The notes under the pieces were generated by a model, which did not search any database, was not told the DNA's origin, and saw nothing but the letters and a program-made list of their open reading frames with translations. Position numbers and translations under genes: made by a program. A stretch of DNA of 64,000 bases from Terribacillus sp. DMT04 (GTDB lineage Bacteria > Bacillota > Bacilli > Bacillales > Amphibacillaceae), in the NCBI RefSeq assembly GCF_019056395.1, contig NZ_CP077639.1:1614001-1678000 (forward strand). Reading direction: 5' to 3'. Position 1 is the stretch's first letter. The number at the start of each line of letters is the position of its first letter. Shown here piece by piece: positions 11,285 through 20,733 of the stretch.

Positions 11285-11911
11285 ATGAAGAAAAGATGGA
11301 TCATTCCTGTCACAATTGCCGTGCTCGTTGTTGCTGTCTTTGGTCTTTATCGGATGCAAGCATCAGCTGGTGAACCGGAAATGACAATTGAGCAAGCACG
11401 TCAACAAGCGGAGAAACAATATAGTGCTACTGTTACTGAAATTGAATTAGACAGAAGCGGCAGCGAACCTCGGTATGAAATTGATTTGGAAAATGGAGAA
11501 ACACGGTACGACCTGATTTTGAATGGAGATACCGGAGAAGTGATTAACTTGAAGGAAAGTAATATACAATCTACCTTAATGCCAGAAGTTACGGAAAAAG
11601 GCGAAGATTCTGCTGACGACAAGAAGCAGGAAGATAGCTCGGAACCAGACCCGGAACAGTCTGCTGACAAGCAAACCACTCCTCCAAATAAACAAGCATC
11701 ACAAGCAGAAGTGAAGATTACAATGGATGAAGCAATCAAGATTGCTACTGACGAAGTGGGCGGCAGCGTTACAGAATCGGAGTTTGACGAAGAAGACGGA
11801 CTGCCAGTTTATGAATTGGAACTCCAAACAGCTGATGACGAAGCTGATGTTGTCATCAATGCACAATCCGGAGAAATTGTTACTATCACATACGATAGGG
11901 AAGATGATTGA
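11285..11911 (+). CDS. Double PepSY-domain protein, YkoI-like
   Basis: The 208-residue protein begins with one hydrophobic segment (about 6-24, signal anchor). Two PepSY repeats follow: MTIEQARQQAEKQY...GDTGEVINLKES and ITMDEAIKIATDEVGG...AQSGEIVTITYD. A very acidic, Ser/Asp/Glu-rich linker of about 40 residues separates them. PepSY domains often inhibit peptidases or bind cell-wall or metal ligands. It lies about 95 bases behind the kinase in the same direction, with its own GGAGGCG site. It resembles B. subtilis YkoI, which is likewise found with YkoGH. The exact function is unknown. Confidence 0.8.
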   Translation: MKKRWIIPVTIAVLVVAVFGLYRMQASAGEPEMTIEQARQQAEKQYSATVTEIELDRSGSEPRYEIDLENGETRYDLILNGDTGEVINLKESNIQSTLMPEVTEKGEDSADDKKQEDSSEPDPEQSADKQTTPPNKQASQAEVKITMDEAIKIATDEVGGSVTESEFDEEDGLPVYELELQTADDEADVVINAQSGEIVTITYDREDD

Positions 11912-11937
11912 AGCAGCGGCGAGCTGCTTCTTTTTTT
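11910..11937 (+). terminator. Strong terminator after the PepSY gene
   Basis: GAAGCAGC (11910-11917) pairs perfectly with GCTGCTTC (11923-11930) and is followed by seven T. Confidence 0.92.
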
Positions 11938-12008
11938 GCACCTGTTTTTAGAAACTTTCGAGACAGTGTATCGTATAGACAAGCAGAAGAATGAAGGCGG
12001 TGTATACA

Positions 12009-12187
12009 ATGTCTGGAAAAAGCCTGTATGTTCGCATTGTGATGAACAGATCAATGCTGATGATCTCATATATGTGAAAATGCGATATCCAAAGCGCAAG
12101 GGAATGACAGAAATAATTGCGTTTTTAAAGAAAGAAGACAACTTTACTTGTGAAAAGTGCTTTAACAGTCATGAGGGCAAGTGTTAG
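12009..12187 (+). pseudogene. Small zinc-ribbon protein gene with an apparent one-base frameshift
   Basis: The coherent protein frame encodes KKPVCSHCDEQINADD, then MRYPKRKGMTEIIAFLKKE and CEKCF, a two-CxxC zinc ribbon like small Bacillaceae hypothetical proteins. Its own frame has no good start codon. An ATG at 12009 with a well-spaced AAGGCGG site (11994-12000) opens a different frame. One extra A in the A5 run at 12017-12021 would join that ATG to the ribbon as MSGKKPVCSHCDE. The gene is therefore either frameshifted, misread in a homopolymer, or translated by slippage. A GTG at 11966 is an in-frame alternative start but has no ribosome site. Function unknown. Confidence 0.6.
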
Positions 12188-12210
12188 ATCCTCTCTAGTG
12201 CATCGAAGAG

Positions 12211-12777
12211 CTAGTTTACTGATTTGTATGCATTACTTCCCGGCAGTTTCTTGATGTTATTCCAAGCTTCTATAGCATCCTGGCGGCTTTTTTTACGATT
12301 TTTCGGATCAGCAAAAAAGTCACGAATGAAGCGATTGTACTCAAACTGGGGCGCAATATTTTTCGTATAGGATGGACTTTTCTTACGCGCCTCCTCCTCA
12401 TACCACGCCTCGACAACATCTTGATACGTTTTGCCAATATTGGTTTTAAAGTAGTTCTGAATGTGAGTGGAGAAATGGAACGTGGGGATAACCGATTTAA
12501 AAAATGTGCGGACTTCTTGGCTGCAGCGGTGATGTTCCCTAATAACTGTTTCAAGACTTAATGCTGCTTGAGGCGTTTTTTGCTTCCCTTTCGTCTTACG
12601 GATTGGTTTCTTAATTTCTCCGGTCTGCAGAAATACTTCAATTCTGTCGGCAATCTCCATCTTTGAACCGGAAGCACTAATAGCATGTTCTCTGCAGAAG
12701 TGCTGCAGTTCTTCTTTTAACCAGTAAAAATCTCGAAACTCTTGAATAGTTATATCTTTCGTAAGTTCTGGCCTCAT
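12211..12777 (-). CDS. SAP-like / DUF6434 domain protein
   Basis: This 188-residue basic protein starts RPELTKDITIQEFRDFYWLK. It has a SAP-like helix-turn-helix segment (LQHFCREHAISASGSKMEIADRI, about 26-48), a Lys-rich linker (KKPIRKTKGKQK), and a C-terminal half that repeats a pattern around IGKTYQDVVEAWYEEE and KKSRQDAIEAWNNI. This matches DUF6434 proteins, which carry a SAP domain (a nucleic-acid binding fold) in front. The role is unknown. It is the only minus-strand gene between 4 and 21 kb, so it has its own promoter in the 12.78-12.90 kb gap. Confidence 0.75.
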   Translation of the reverse strand: MRPELTKDITIQEFRDFYWLKEELQHFCREHAISASGSKMEIADRIEVFLQTGEIKKPIRKTKGKQKTPQAALSLETVIREHHRCSQEVRTFFKSVIPTFHFSTHIQNYFKTNIGKTYQDVVEAWYEEEARKKSPSYTKNIAPQFEYNRFIRDFFADPKNRKKSRQDAIEAWNNIKKLPGSNAYKSVN

Positions 12778-12909
12778 CTCAAACTATACCACCTTCATCA
12801 GTTTCTTTTCTTTATTTTAGAACATTTGTTCCCTTTCATCAACAGTAATCTAGGAATAATTTACATAAAAAACTGATATAAACAGTTAGTAAAAGAAAGG
12901 AGCAGGATT

Positions 12910-13083
12910 GTGCGGATACTAAGCTCAATTATTGTCTTGTTTGGAATGATTTCTGGATTGCTTTTTTTGGAGCAGCGTTTCTTCGTTTGGCTTGCTTTGG
13001 GAGTCTTGGGACTGGCTGGTGTATGGAGCTGGGGGAAGCCGCTTTCTGCTTATTTGTCCAAACGGGATAGGAAAGAAAAGTGA
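12910..13083 (+). CDS. Small membrane protein (57 aa)
   Basis: The frame starts at GTG 12910, preceded by AAAGGAGC at a good distance. It encodes two hydrophobic segments (about 3-20 and 25-42) and a short basic tail ending RDRKEK. It overlaps the following lipoprotein start by 4 bases (GTGA), which supports it being a real gene. I do not recognise a family. Confidence 0.65.
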   Translation: MRILSSIIVLFGMISGLLFLEQRFFVWLALGVLGLAGVWSWGKPLSAYLSKRDRKEK

Positions 13084-13358
13084 AGTACATGGCTATGTTG
13101 CTTTTAGCACTATTGTTTGCAGGCTGCTCCACTGCAAAACCTACACCAGAAGAATGCCATCAAGTAATGACTGGCTATCTGGATACAAAAGAAGATGGAC
13201 AATATTTTCTTGTGTCTGAAGACAAAACACAATACATACTAAGGGATGCCGTCATACCGGATACAGTTGAAAATGGCGATGAGATTACTGTGCTATATAC
13301 GAGTGTTCTGGAGTCTTATCCGATGCAGCTTACAGTTTGTAAAGTGGAGGAGGGTTAA
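13080..13358 (+). CDS. Small lipoprotein (92 aa)
   Basis: The N-terminus is a short signal peptide (MKYMAMLLLALLFAGC) with lipobox LFAGC and Cys16 as the lipidated residue. The mature part, about 76 residues, has a C-terminal segment DAVIPDTVENGDEITVLYTS that suggests a small beta-barrel of the OB type. It starts at GTG 13080, coupled to the upstream membrane-protein gene. Family and role are not known. Confidence 0.7.
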   Translation: MKYMAMLLLALLFAGCSTAKPTPEECHQVMTGYLDTKEDGQYFLVSEDKTQYILRDAVIPDTVENGDEITVLYTSVLESYPMQLTVCKVEEG

Positions 13359-13431
13359 GCATATCATTTCCCTCGGTCCGGTATTGTATTGGATAATAGG
13401 AAGACACTATAGAAAAAAGAAGGGTTCTCCT

Positions 13432-14478
13432 ATGAAACAAATACAATCAAGCGTGTTCACCTTTAGAGGATCGCATTACGACTTTGGCGTTATGCAAGGG
13501 GAACGTTTAAAAGATACACCTTTATACACGTATCAGCAAAAGCAGAAACAGCGGAACCGCCGTCGTTACACAGTTGCTGCCGCGGATGCATTTCGCATGT
13601 TCCGCAGCTACCATTCTGGCATTTACGAAGAGCTGACAGGATTGAGTGATGCGCTCGGCCTTTCCATTGAAGAGACATTGATGGATTACAGCGGTTTTCA
13701 GCAAGAATACCGAATCAATTCCGGCTGCTCCATTGTTACTGGAAATGATTTTCTTGCTCGTAATTACGATTATCATCCAAAAACATATGAAGGCCGTTTT
13801 GTTCTGTTTCAGCCGTCAGATAAAGAGTACTTTGCTACAATCGGACCTTCTCAGCGGATTCTTGGCCGCATTGATGGGATGAACGAGAAAGGATTGACGA
13901 TTGGGTATAATTTTGTGCATCAGCGTTTTGCCGAGGAAGGCTTTATTTGCAACATGCTGGCACGAATCGTATTAGAAACAGCTTCTACTACGGAAGAGGC
14001 GGTAGAAAAGCTGACAGAAATGCCGCATCGGCATTCATTTAACTATGTGATAAACGATGCAGCTGGAACCCGCCGCGTAATAGAGGGAAGTCCGCGGGGA
14101 ACGGCTGTGAAAAAAGCGCATTATAGTACGAATCATTTTGATGTGCTGACGAAAGAAAATCGTCATTATCTTGTCGACAGTGAGCGCCGCATGGATATTA
14201 TTCAACAACATCACCAAGAAGAGATGCATGCAAACGAAGGTTTCCGTCTTTTGAATGATCCAAAGTATGATGTTTTTTCCGACAGCTATCGCAACTGGGC
14301 GGGCACAATTCATACCTCTGTCTACAAACCAAAAGAACTGAAAATGGGGTTTGCTATTGGTCATAAAGAGCCAGTCGAAATAAATTTTGCTAGCTGGATA
14401 AAAGGAAATGATTTGTCAATCAGCCAATTTACAGGTGAATTGGAGACCGATGTTCATATTCCATATATGGGAGAATAA
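13432..14478 (+). CDS. C45-like autoproteolytic acyltransferase/hydrolase
   Basis: The 348 residues fit the N-terminal-nucleophile family of choloylglycine hydrolase/acyl-CoA:6-APA acyltransferase type enzymes (C45). The predicted self-cleavage site is Gly98-Cys99 in INSGCSIVTG, making Cys99 the nucleophile. NYDYHP and GRIDGMNEKGLTIGYNFV follow, as is typical. These enzymes hydrolyse or exchange amide bonds; the substrate is unknown. I place the start at ATG 13432, behind AGAAGGG, rather than further upstream, where the frame overlaps the lipoprotein gene. A terminator follows. Confidence 0.82.
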   Translation: MKQIQSSVFTFRGSHYDFGVMQGERLKDTPLYTYQQKQKQRNRRRYTVAAADAFRMFRSYHSGIYEELTGLSDALGLSIEETLMDYSGFQQEYRINSGCSIVTGNDFLARNYDYHPKTYEGRFVLFQPSDKEYFATIGPSQRILGRIDGMNEKGLTIGYNFVHQRFAEEGFICNMLARIVLETASTTEEAVEKLTEMPHRHSFNYVINDAAGTRRVIEGSPRGTAVKKAHYSTNHFDVLTKENRHYLVDSERRMDIIQQHHQEEMHANEGFRLLNDPKYDVFSDSYRNWAGTIHTSVYKPKELKMGFAIGHKEPVEINFASWIKGNDLSISQFTGELETDVHIPYMGE

Positions 14479-14483
14479 ACAAA

Positions 14484-14515
14484 AAAACCGCATTTACAAT
14501 GGTAAGTGCGGTTTT
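14484..14515 (+). terminator. Terminator after the C45-like gene
   Basis: AAAACCGCATTTAC pairs with GTAAGTGCGGTTTT around a short AATG loop, with one bulged base pair, and ends in T. Confidence 0.85.
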
Positions 14516-14568
14516 CCTGTTTTATAATAAAAAATATGAATGCGCATACATAAGAGGAGGGGTCATCT

Positions 14569-17500
14569 ATGCGGCGTACAGCAGAAACAAAGGAATTGTT
14601 CAGTCTGTCGGCATTATATCAATTTTTCGAAGCAAAAAACGAGGCACAGTTTAGTAGAAAGACACTTGATTTAGTCGAGAAAGCGGAAAACCGAACAGCT
14701 TTTATTTGTTTTACGGGTCATTTTTCGGCAGGGAAAAGTTCTCTTATTAACGCGCTGCTCGGCACCCACGTACTGCCAACCAGTCCGATTCCAACAAGTG
14801 CTAATATCGTAACGGTTCAACAAGGTACACCGCAAGTATTTGCGTATGGATCCGATGAAACAAAGTATGAGCTGCCAGCTCCTTACCGAAAAGAAACACT
14901 TGATGCATATTGCCGGAATAAGGATATCCGTAAAATTGCTATACAAGATAAGGAAACCGGACTTCCAGAACAAGTTGCTTTGATGGATACCCCCGGTATT
15001 GATGCCAGTGATGATGCGGATCGTTTTATGACTGAGTCGGCCTTACATCTGGTGGACAGTATGTTTTATGTGACAGACTATAACCATGTACAATCAGAAG
15101 TGAATTTGCTGTTTTTACAAGAGCTTTCAGCACAGCAGCAGCCGTTTTATCTTATCGTTAACCAAATAGATAAACATCGCGAAGAAGAGCTATCTTGGAC
15201 GGTTTTTCAAAAAGGTGTGCAGACAGTATTTCAGCAATGGCAAATTACACCCGAAAATATCTTCTATACCACATTAAAAGATCCAGCACATCCGCATAAT
15301 CAGCTGTATGATGTAAAGCGAAAGATGCAGCAGCTGCTTACAGAGAAAGAACAGCTGCACAAAGCAGGTTTAGAACGGGGAAGACAGCGGCTGATTCAGG
15401 ACTATCTGTATGAAGCAAAGCAGCAGGCAGAAGAAGAAAAAGCAGCGCTGGCAGAACAGCTTCATGAACTAATGGATGATCAGACAAATGAAGCTGCCAA
15501 TTGGCGAAAAAAACAGCAAACAGCAGAAGAAAACGGGCGGGAAACCATCCAACAGACGCTAAAAAATGCGAACTTAATGCCTTTTGAAGTCCGTGAATCA
15601 GCAGAGAAATACTTAGAGTCCACCTTCCCAGACTTTAAAATTGGTCTGCTTAACAGCAAACGAAAAACAGCAGAAGAAAGAGAACGGCGGCGTGTTGAGA
15701 CAGAGGAGCATATCCAAAAACAAATCGAAAAGCAGCTGATCTGGCGCTTGCGTGACAAACTAATTGAATGGGCCAATCAGCATGATGTGTATACCGAATC
15801 GGTGCAAAAACTGCTGCAGGATTTTAAAGCAGACATACCAGCTGACCTGCTGGAGCAGCATATTCAGCAAGGAGCAAGTATGAATGGAACGTATACACTC
15901 GTTTATACAGCTGCTGTGCAGGATCATATTAAGCTAGCGTATAAAAAAGCTGCTCTTTCTGTAGTGGAAGCGGCTATTGCTACGACAGATACTGCTTTTG
16001 AACAAGCAGAACAGCTGGAAAAGCAGGAAAAACAAAAAGTAGCAGAAAATAATCATATCCAGCAAAAAATCAACCAGCTCCAGCTTGGTTTTGAAGAATT
16101 AGCTGCGAACATACACCGAACTGAGGACCATATCGAAACGGAAACAATCGACCAGGCGAAGCAAGCGATAGCGAACAGATATGATGAGAAAAACAGTGCA
16201 GATTTATTGCGTGCTGAAGCGGCTGTTAAACAAGTTGAACTTGAGCAGGAAATACAGGTACAACATGACTTAGGATCAAAGCTATCACCCGAGGAAATGG
16301 CACAGCTTCTCGACAATGCTGCAGCTGCTCTCACGGAAATGGAAGGGTTTCAATCTGCTATTGAAGATTTAAAGAATAGAAAAGAAAAATTGACGCACCA
16401 AGATTATACACTCGTGTTATTTGGTGCTTTCAGCGCAGGAAAATCTTCATTTGCGAATGCATTGCTTGGGGAGAGTCTGCTGCCAGTATCGCCAAATCCG
16501 ACAACCGCTTCCATTAATATGCTGAAGCAGGCAACAAAGACGCACCCACACCAAACTGTTGTTGTCAAGTGGAAATCACAGGATCACATAAAGGCAGATA
16601 TCGAAAGTCTTAGCGGTAAACAGCTCGACATGGATACATTCTTAACAGAGGATCCATCAGACTTGGCGGAAGATAAAAGGCATCAAGCGTTTCTGCAAGC
16701 CGTCCAATCTGGTTATCAATTTGTGCAAACAAATCTGGGATCAGAAGGGAAAATCCCATTTGAACAGTTCAGCGAGCACGTCACAAAAGAATCGTTAAGC
16801 TGTTTTATTGAGCAAATTACTGTCTATTTGGACAATATGTTCCTGAAGCAAGGTGTGACGCTAATTGACACTCCAGGAGCTGACTCTATTAATGCACGCC
16901 ACACGGATGTCACATTCCAATTCATGAAGCACGCGGATGCTATCTTGTTTGTTACGTATTATAATCATGCTTTCTCCAAAGCAGACGAACAAGTATTGCA
17001 GCAATTAGGAAAAGTAAAAGGTGCCTTGGAAAAGGATAATATGTTCTTTATTGTGAACGCTAGTGATTTAGCAAAGGATGAAGCAGAGAAAGACTATGTT
17101 ACGAATTATGTTGCAGAAAATCTGGCAGCCTTCCAAATTCGTCAGCCGCGGCTCCTTGCGTTAAGCAGCTTACTCGGTTTGCAGGAGAAGCAATCCGACC
17201 AACTGCTGGACTCTGGATTAGGAAAACTTGAACAAGAGTTAAACAGCTTTATTCGGCATGAATTGACGGATGTGATTATCGACAGTGCGAGAAAAGAACT
17301 GCAAAGGCAATATAACCAGCTGCGTGCATATGGGAAAGCAATGGACCTGGATGAAAAATCCAAGCAAGAAAAAGTCCGCCAATACAAAGTGGAGCAAGAA
17401 AACGTACTGCGCACAATTAAAACGTATACACAGCCAGTATTCAAACAAGCGATCAGCCAGCACATTGAAAAGCAACTGCACTATGTAAAAGAAAGACAGC

Positions 17501-18132
17501 TGCTGGAAGCAAACGATTTGTTCAAGCAATGCTTCAATCCTTCTCGTATAAGAAGCAGCGGCGCTTCAGGCAGAGAGGAAGTCGGCCGTCAAGTGACGGA
17601 ATTCTCTCATCAAATTCAATTGCAGCTGGAACAGGAGTATCGAGCTGTTACCATCCGAGTCGACAGGACTGTCCGAGAGCAGTTGGAGCGCTGGCGAATT
17701 GGAGCGGAACAAACAGTACAAGAAGTTAATAAAGCATTAACGGTTGCTGCTGCGGTCGATAACAGACTTCCTGAAACAACGCCGCCCGAGAGAGAGCTTA
17801 CTTTCCAGAAAACAGATATAGCACGAATACAAAAGCTATACCGTGGAGCAAAGGCATTTTTCCAAGGAAATGAAAAAGAAAAGCTAAAAGAGGAGCTGTT
17901 AAAACTTCTGGATCCGATGCTGACAGACATGTTGAAGGACTATATTGTTGCTATGGAAAACCATTACAGCCAAATATGGCAAGCGGAAGAAAAGCGTCTG
18001 CAAAAGCAGGCGTACGAGCAGCTAGCAGGCTATTATAGCGGCATGCTTCGTGCATTGACCGACACTTCTTCTAAGCAAAAGCTTCAAGAAGTGCTAGAAA
18101 CGTTTCATTTACTATTGCGCAAAAAAGTTTGA
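14569..18132 (+). CDS. dynA: Tandem dynamin-like GTPase, DynA type
   Basis: At 1187 residues this is a head-to-tail fusion of two bacterial dynamins, as in B. subtilis DynA (YpbR). The first GTPase domain has the P-loop GHFSAGKSS (50-58), switch DTPGIDAS and NQID. The second begins near residue 620 with GAFSAGKSS and has DTPGADS and NASD. Long Gln/Glu-rich helices between and behind form the stalks and membrane-binding paddles. DynA tethers and fuses membranes and helps cells survive membrane damage and phage. A strong AGAGGAGGGG site precedes the ATG. It has no obvious partner nearby and seems to stand alone. Confidence 0.94.
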   Translation: MRRTAETKELFSLSALYQFFEAKNEAQFSRKTLDLVEKAENRTAFICFTGHFSAGKSSLINALLGTHVLPTSPIPTSANIVTVQQGTPQVFAYGSDETKYELPAPYRKETLDAYCRNKDIRKIAIQDKETGLPEQVALMDTPGIDASDDADRFMTESALHLVDSMFYVTDYNHVQSEVNLLFLQELSAQQQPFYLIVNQIDKHREEELSWTVFQKGVQTVFQQWQITPENIFYTTLKDPAHPHNQLYDVKRKMQQLLTEKEQLHKAGLERGRQRLIQDYLYEAKQQAEEEKAALAEQLHELMDDQTNEAANWRKKQQTAEENGRETIQQTLKNANLMPFEVRESAEKYLESTFPDFKIGLLNSKRKTAEERERRRVETEEHIQKQIEKQLIWRLRDKLIEWANQHDVYTESVQKLLQDFKADIPADLLEQHIQQGASMNGTYTLVYTAAVQDHIKLAYKKAALSVVEAAIATTDTAFEQAEQLEKQEKQKVAENNHIQQKINQLQLGFEELAANIHRTEDHIETETIDQAKQAIANRYDEKNSADLLRAEAAVKQVELEQEIQVQHDLGSKLSPEEMAQLLDNAAAALTEMEGFQSAIEDLKNRKEKLTHQDYTLVLFGAFSAGKSSFANALLGESLLPVSPNPTTASINMLKQATKTHPHQTVVVKWKSQDHIKADIESLSGKQLDMDTFLTEDPSDLAEDKRHQAFLQAVQSGYQFVQTNLGSEGKIPFEQFSEHVTKESLSCFIEQITVYLDNMFLKQGVTLIDTPGADSINARHTDVTFQFMKHADAILFVTYYNHAFSKADEQVLQQLGKVKGALEKDNMFFIVNASDLAKDEAEKDYVTNYVAENLAAFQIRQPRLLALSSLLGLQEKQSDQLLDSGLGKLEQELNSFIRHELTDVIIDSARKELQRQYNQLRAYGKAMDLDEKSKQEKVRQYKVEQENVLRTIKTYTQPVFKQAISQHIEKQLHYVKERQLLEANDLFKQCFNPSRIRSSGASGREEVGRQVTEFSHQIQLQLEQEYRAVTIRVDRTVREQLERWRIGAEQTVQEVNKALTVAAAVDNRLPETTPPERELTFQKTDIARIQKLYRGAKAFFQGNEKEKLKEELLKLLDPMLTDMLKDYIVAMENHYSQIWQAEEKRLQKQAYEQLAGYYSGMLRALTDTSSKQKLQEVLETFHLLLRKKV

Positions 18133-18191
18133 TGGCTGGCAAATAAGGTTACTGTATAACCAAAAGGCGATAGTCCAGGAGGTTAGCAGTT

Positions 18192-19694
18192 ATGGAGCAA
18201 ACAAAAAAGATATTCTCAGATAAACCAACATCATACTGGCGAAATTCCACCGATATGCCGTCCTATCCGGCCCTTGAGAAAGATCTGGATACAGATGTAT
18301 TGGTCATCGGTGCAGGCATTGCTGGCATTACGACAGCTTATGAACTGACAAAGCGAGGCCGAAGCGTTGTTCTAATTGAAGGCCGTGAGCTTATTTCAGG
18401 AACTACTGGTTACACGACAAGTAAACTGACAGCACAGCATGATATTATTTACCAAGGCTTGATTGAGCGATATGGGGAGGAAACAGCCAAGCAATATTTC
18501 CAAGCCAATCTGCAAGCCATCAACTATGTAAAAGATACGTCAGCTGAACATGGTATTGATTGTGAATTTGAAGAGCAAGACGCTTATATTTATACCCAGC
18601 TGGATGAAGGTACCGAAACAATTGAGAAAGAAGTCGAGGCGTATCGCAAACTGCAAATCGACGGGTATTTAACCGATAACCTGCCACTTGATATACCGAT
18701 TAAAGCAGCGGCTGTTATGCGTCAGCAAGCGCAGTTTCATCCGGTGAAGTACTTGGTAGGATTGCTGAAAGAGATTGAGCTGCGCGGCGGTAGCATTTAC
18801 GAACACAGCTTGGCTGTATCTTTTGATACCGAAGACCGTCCAGTTGTTCATACCGAAAGCGGCTATTCCATTACAGCGAATAATGTTGTAAGTGCGACAC
18901 ATTTCCCATTGGAGCTTGAAAATCAATACTTTTCCTCCAATATGAATCCAAAGAACTCATACGGTATTGCAATCAAGTCGAAGAAACCTTATCCAAAAGG
19001 CATGTACATTAGTCTCGAGTCTCCGAAACGATCGATTCGCAGCTTGAAAAAAGGCGAAGATCACTATGTGTTAGTCGGCGGAGAATCACATGTGACAGGT
19101 GACGGTACTTCGGTCCTTGATCGCTATGAAAGAATCTATCAATTTGCTGACGAACAGTTCGGAGTAGAGGAGCTGTATGAGCATTGGTCCAGCCATGACT
19201 TGCTCACAACTGACCAGCTGCCATTTGTCGGCAAAGTGAGTGATGAAGCACCAGGTGTTTATACCGCAACTGGATTCGGAAAATGGGGATTATCCAACGG
19301 TGTAGCAGCTGCAACCTTGCTGGCAGATTTAATCGACGGAAAAGAAAATGCGTTTGCTGATTTATATAAGATTGGACGCGACATGGAAGAAGCAGAAGCT
19401 GCTAGTTTCGGAGAAGATGACGTTAATCGAATTAGTAATGAAAAGGTTGTCCAACCGGATGATTTGCCCAACGGAAAAGGTGCTCTTTTAGAGAAAGACG
19501 GCCAGACAATGGCTTATTACCGAGATAAAGACGGAGAGCTGCACAAAATGAATGCAGCCTGCACCCATAATGGCTGCCCGGTTGCGTGGAATGACGCGGA
19601 TCATACGTGGGATTGTTCTTGTCACGGCTCACGCTTTACGGCTGTCGGAGAAGTAGTGGAAGGTCCGGCCGTTCGGGATTTGGATAGAGAATAA
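18192..19694 (+). CDS. FAD-dependent oxidoreductase with C-terminal Rieske domain (YhfW-like)
   Basis: The 500-residue protein starts with a DAO-type FAD fold (VLVIGAGIAGITTAYELTKR, with the dinucleotide glycines) and ends with a Rieske [2Fe-2S] domain. The cluster ligands are in CTHNGCP (from Cys457) and CSCHGSRF about 17 residues later. The end, EGPAVRDL, is typical for the family. It matches B. subtilis YhfW in layout and length. The substrate is unknown; the cluster may relay electrons between the flavin and an outside partner. A CAGGAGG site precedes the ATG and a terminator follows. Confidence 0.9.
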   Translation: MEQTKKIFSDKPTSYWRNSTDMPSYPALEKDLDTDVLVIGAGIAGITTAYELTKRGRSVVLIEGRELISGTTGYTTSKLTAQHDIIYQGLIERYGEETAKQYFQANLQAINYVKDTSAEHGIDCEFEEQDAYIYTQLDEGTETIEKEVEAYRKLQIDGYLTDNLPLDIPIKAAAVMRQQAQFHPVKYLVGLLKEIELRGGSIYEHSLAVSFDTEDRPVVHTESGYSITANNVVSATHFPLELENQYFSSNMNPKNSYGIAIKSKKPYPKGMYISLESPKRSIRSLKKGEDHYVLVGGESHVTGDGTSVLDRYERIYQFADEQFGVEELYEHWSSHDLLTTDQLPFVGKVSDEAPGVYTATGFGKWGLSNGVAAATLLADLIDGKENAFADLYKIGRDMEEAEAASFGEDDVNRISNEKVVQPDDLPNGKGALLEKDGQTMAYYRDKDGELHKMNAACTHNGCPVAWNDADHTWDCSCHGSRFTAVGEVVEGPAVRDLDRE

Positions 19695-19705
19695 GGAAAG
19701 AGGAA

Positions 19706-19738
19706 AGGACTGCTAGGTATTTCTGGCAGTCTTTTTTT
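19706..19738 (+). terminator. Terminator after the Rieske oxidoreductase
   Basis: GGACTGC pairs with GCAGTC around an 11-base interior and is followed by seven T. Confidence 0.85.
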
Positions 19739-19885
19739 GTGTCTGTTTGCTGAAACTTAATGAGGAACACTTCGTAAATAAGTGAACAAAATAACAAGTA
19801 ATAATCATGTTATCAACTTACAAAATATGGTTTATTCGTGATATGCTTTACTTGAACCATACGAAGGGAAGGAGGTTTCGAATTA

Positions 19886-20182
19886 TTGAGCAGAAATAAC
19901 AAGAAAGGTCGCGCGAGTTTAACGAAGAAGTGGACGATAACGTTAATTGGATTCGTTATCATGCAGACAATATTTATCATTATTGATGATACATTTCTGG
20001 AACCTAACCTAAACCTAATGGGTAATTTTGCGCACAGTTTAGTCAACACGCATTTGTTTACGGAATATATCACTCTGTATGAGAACCCTTATTTCAAGAT
20101 TATTACTTTCTTGGCAGTACTTCACATTGTATTCACCTCTATTAAAGACATCGTTGTTCATCTTATTCCCAACAGAAACTAG
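19886..20182 (+). CDS. Small membrane protein, possibly YfzA-like
   Basis: The 98-residue product has two or three hydrophobic segments (about 17-34, 65-80) between short basic ends. It starts at TTG 19886, about ten bases after a perfect GGAAGGAGG. The pattern of a basic N-terminus, a first span ending in an acidic DDTFLEPN loop and a FTEYITLYENPYF segment reminds me of the YfzA-like family, but this is a tentative match. No function is known. Confidence 0.6.
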   Translation: MSRNNKKGRASLTKKWTITLIGFVIMQTIFIIIDDTFLEPNLNLMGNFAHSLVNTHLFTEYITLYENPYFKIITFLAVLHIVFTSIKDIVVHLIPNRN

Positions 20183-20262
20183 CCCATCAAGTACTTTTGA
20201 ACAACCAATTTTTTTCGCCCAAGCACGAAACCTCAATTACAGTTTGGAGGTGGAGCATTCTA

Positions 20263-20703
20263 ATGATTTTCCGTTCCAAGGTAGATGCTTTTTTTGTGAA
20301 TTTCATTTTAATCGTATTGGCTATCGTTGCTTTAGCATGTTTCTGGCCGCTGATGTTTATGAAGGGGGTTACCTGGTTAGCGGCCTTCCTTATGATAGCA
20401 GCATTCTCTCTGATGGTGAGTATACTTATATGGCCCATTTTTTCTATTAAATATGTTTTTTGTCAGAAACACTTATTCGTAAAAGGGGGACTATTCAGAA
20501 GTCGAATTTCTTACGGTGATATAATAAAAGTAGAGGCAACGAAAGATATATTTACAGGTTATCGTATTTTGTCATCTAGAGATGCATTGGAACTATACTA
20601 TAAAACAGGTATAGCTGGAAGTGTGAAAATTTCACCAGAACTAAAAAAAGAGTTTCTTAGTGAGCTGCAGAAACGCTGTCCGCACGTGCGAGTTAGCGAA
20701 TAA
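20263..20703 (+). CDS. Bacterial PH-domain membrane protein (YyaB-like)
   Basis: The 146 residues have two membrane spans in the first 55 (FFVNFILIVLAIVALACFW and a second LMIAAFSLMVSILIW). A soluble bPH-type domain follows, with LFVKGGLFRSRISYGDIIKVE and RILSSRDALELYY. This is the layout of the bPH_4/YyaB proteins. The ATG at 20263 follows GGAGGTGGAG; earlier in-frame codons lie before this site. Function unknown. Confidence 0.72.
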   Translation: MIFRSKVDAFFVNFILIVLAIVALACFWPLMFMKGVTWLAAFLMIAAFSLMVSILIWPIFSIKYVFCQKHLFVKGGLFRSRISYGDIIKVEATKDIFTGYRILSSRDALELYYKTGIAGSVKISPELKKEFLSELQKRCPHVRVSE

Positions 20704-20733
20704 ACATAAGGCAAGCAACATTTGGAGGAAGCT

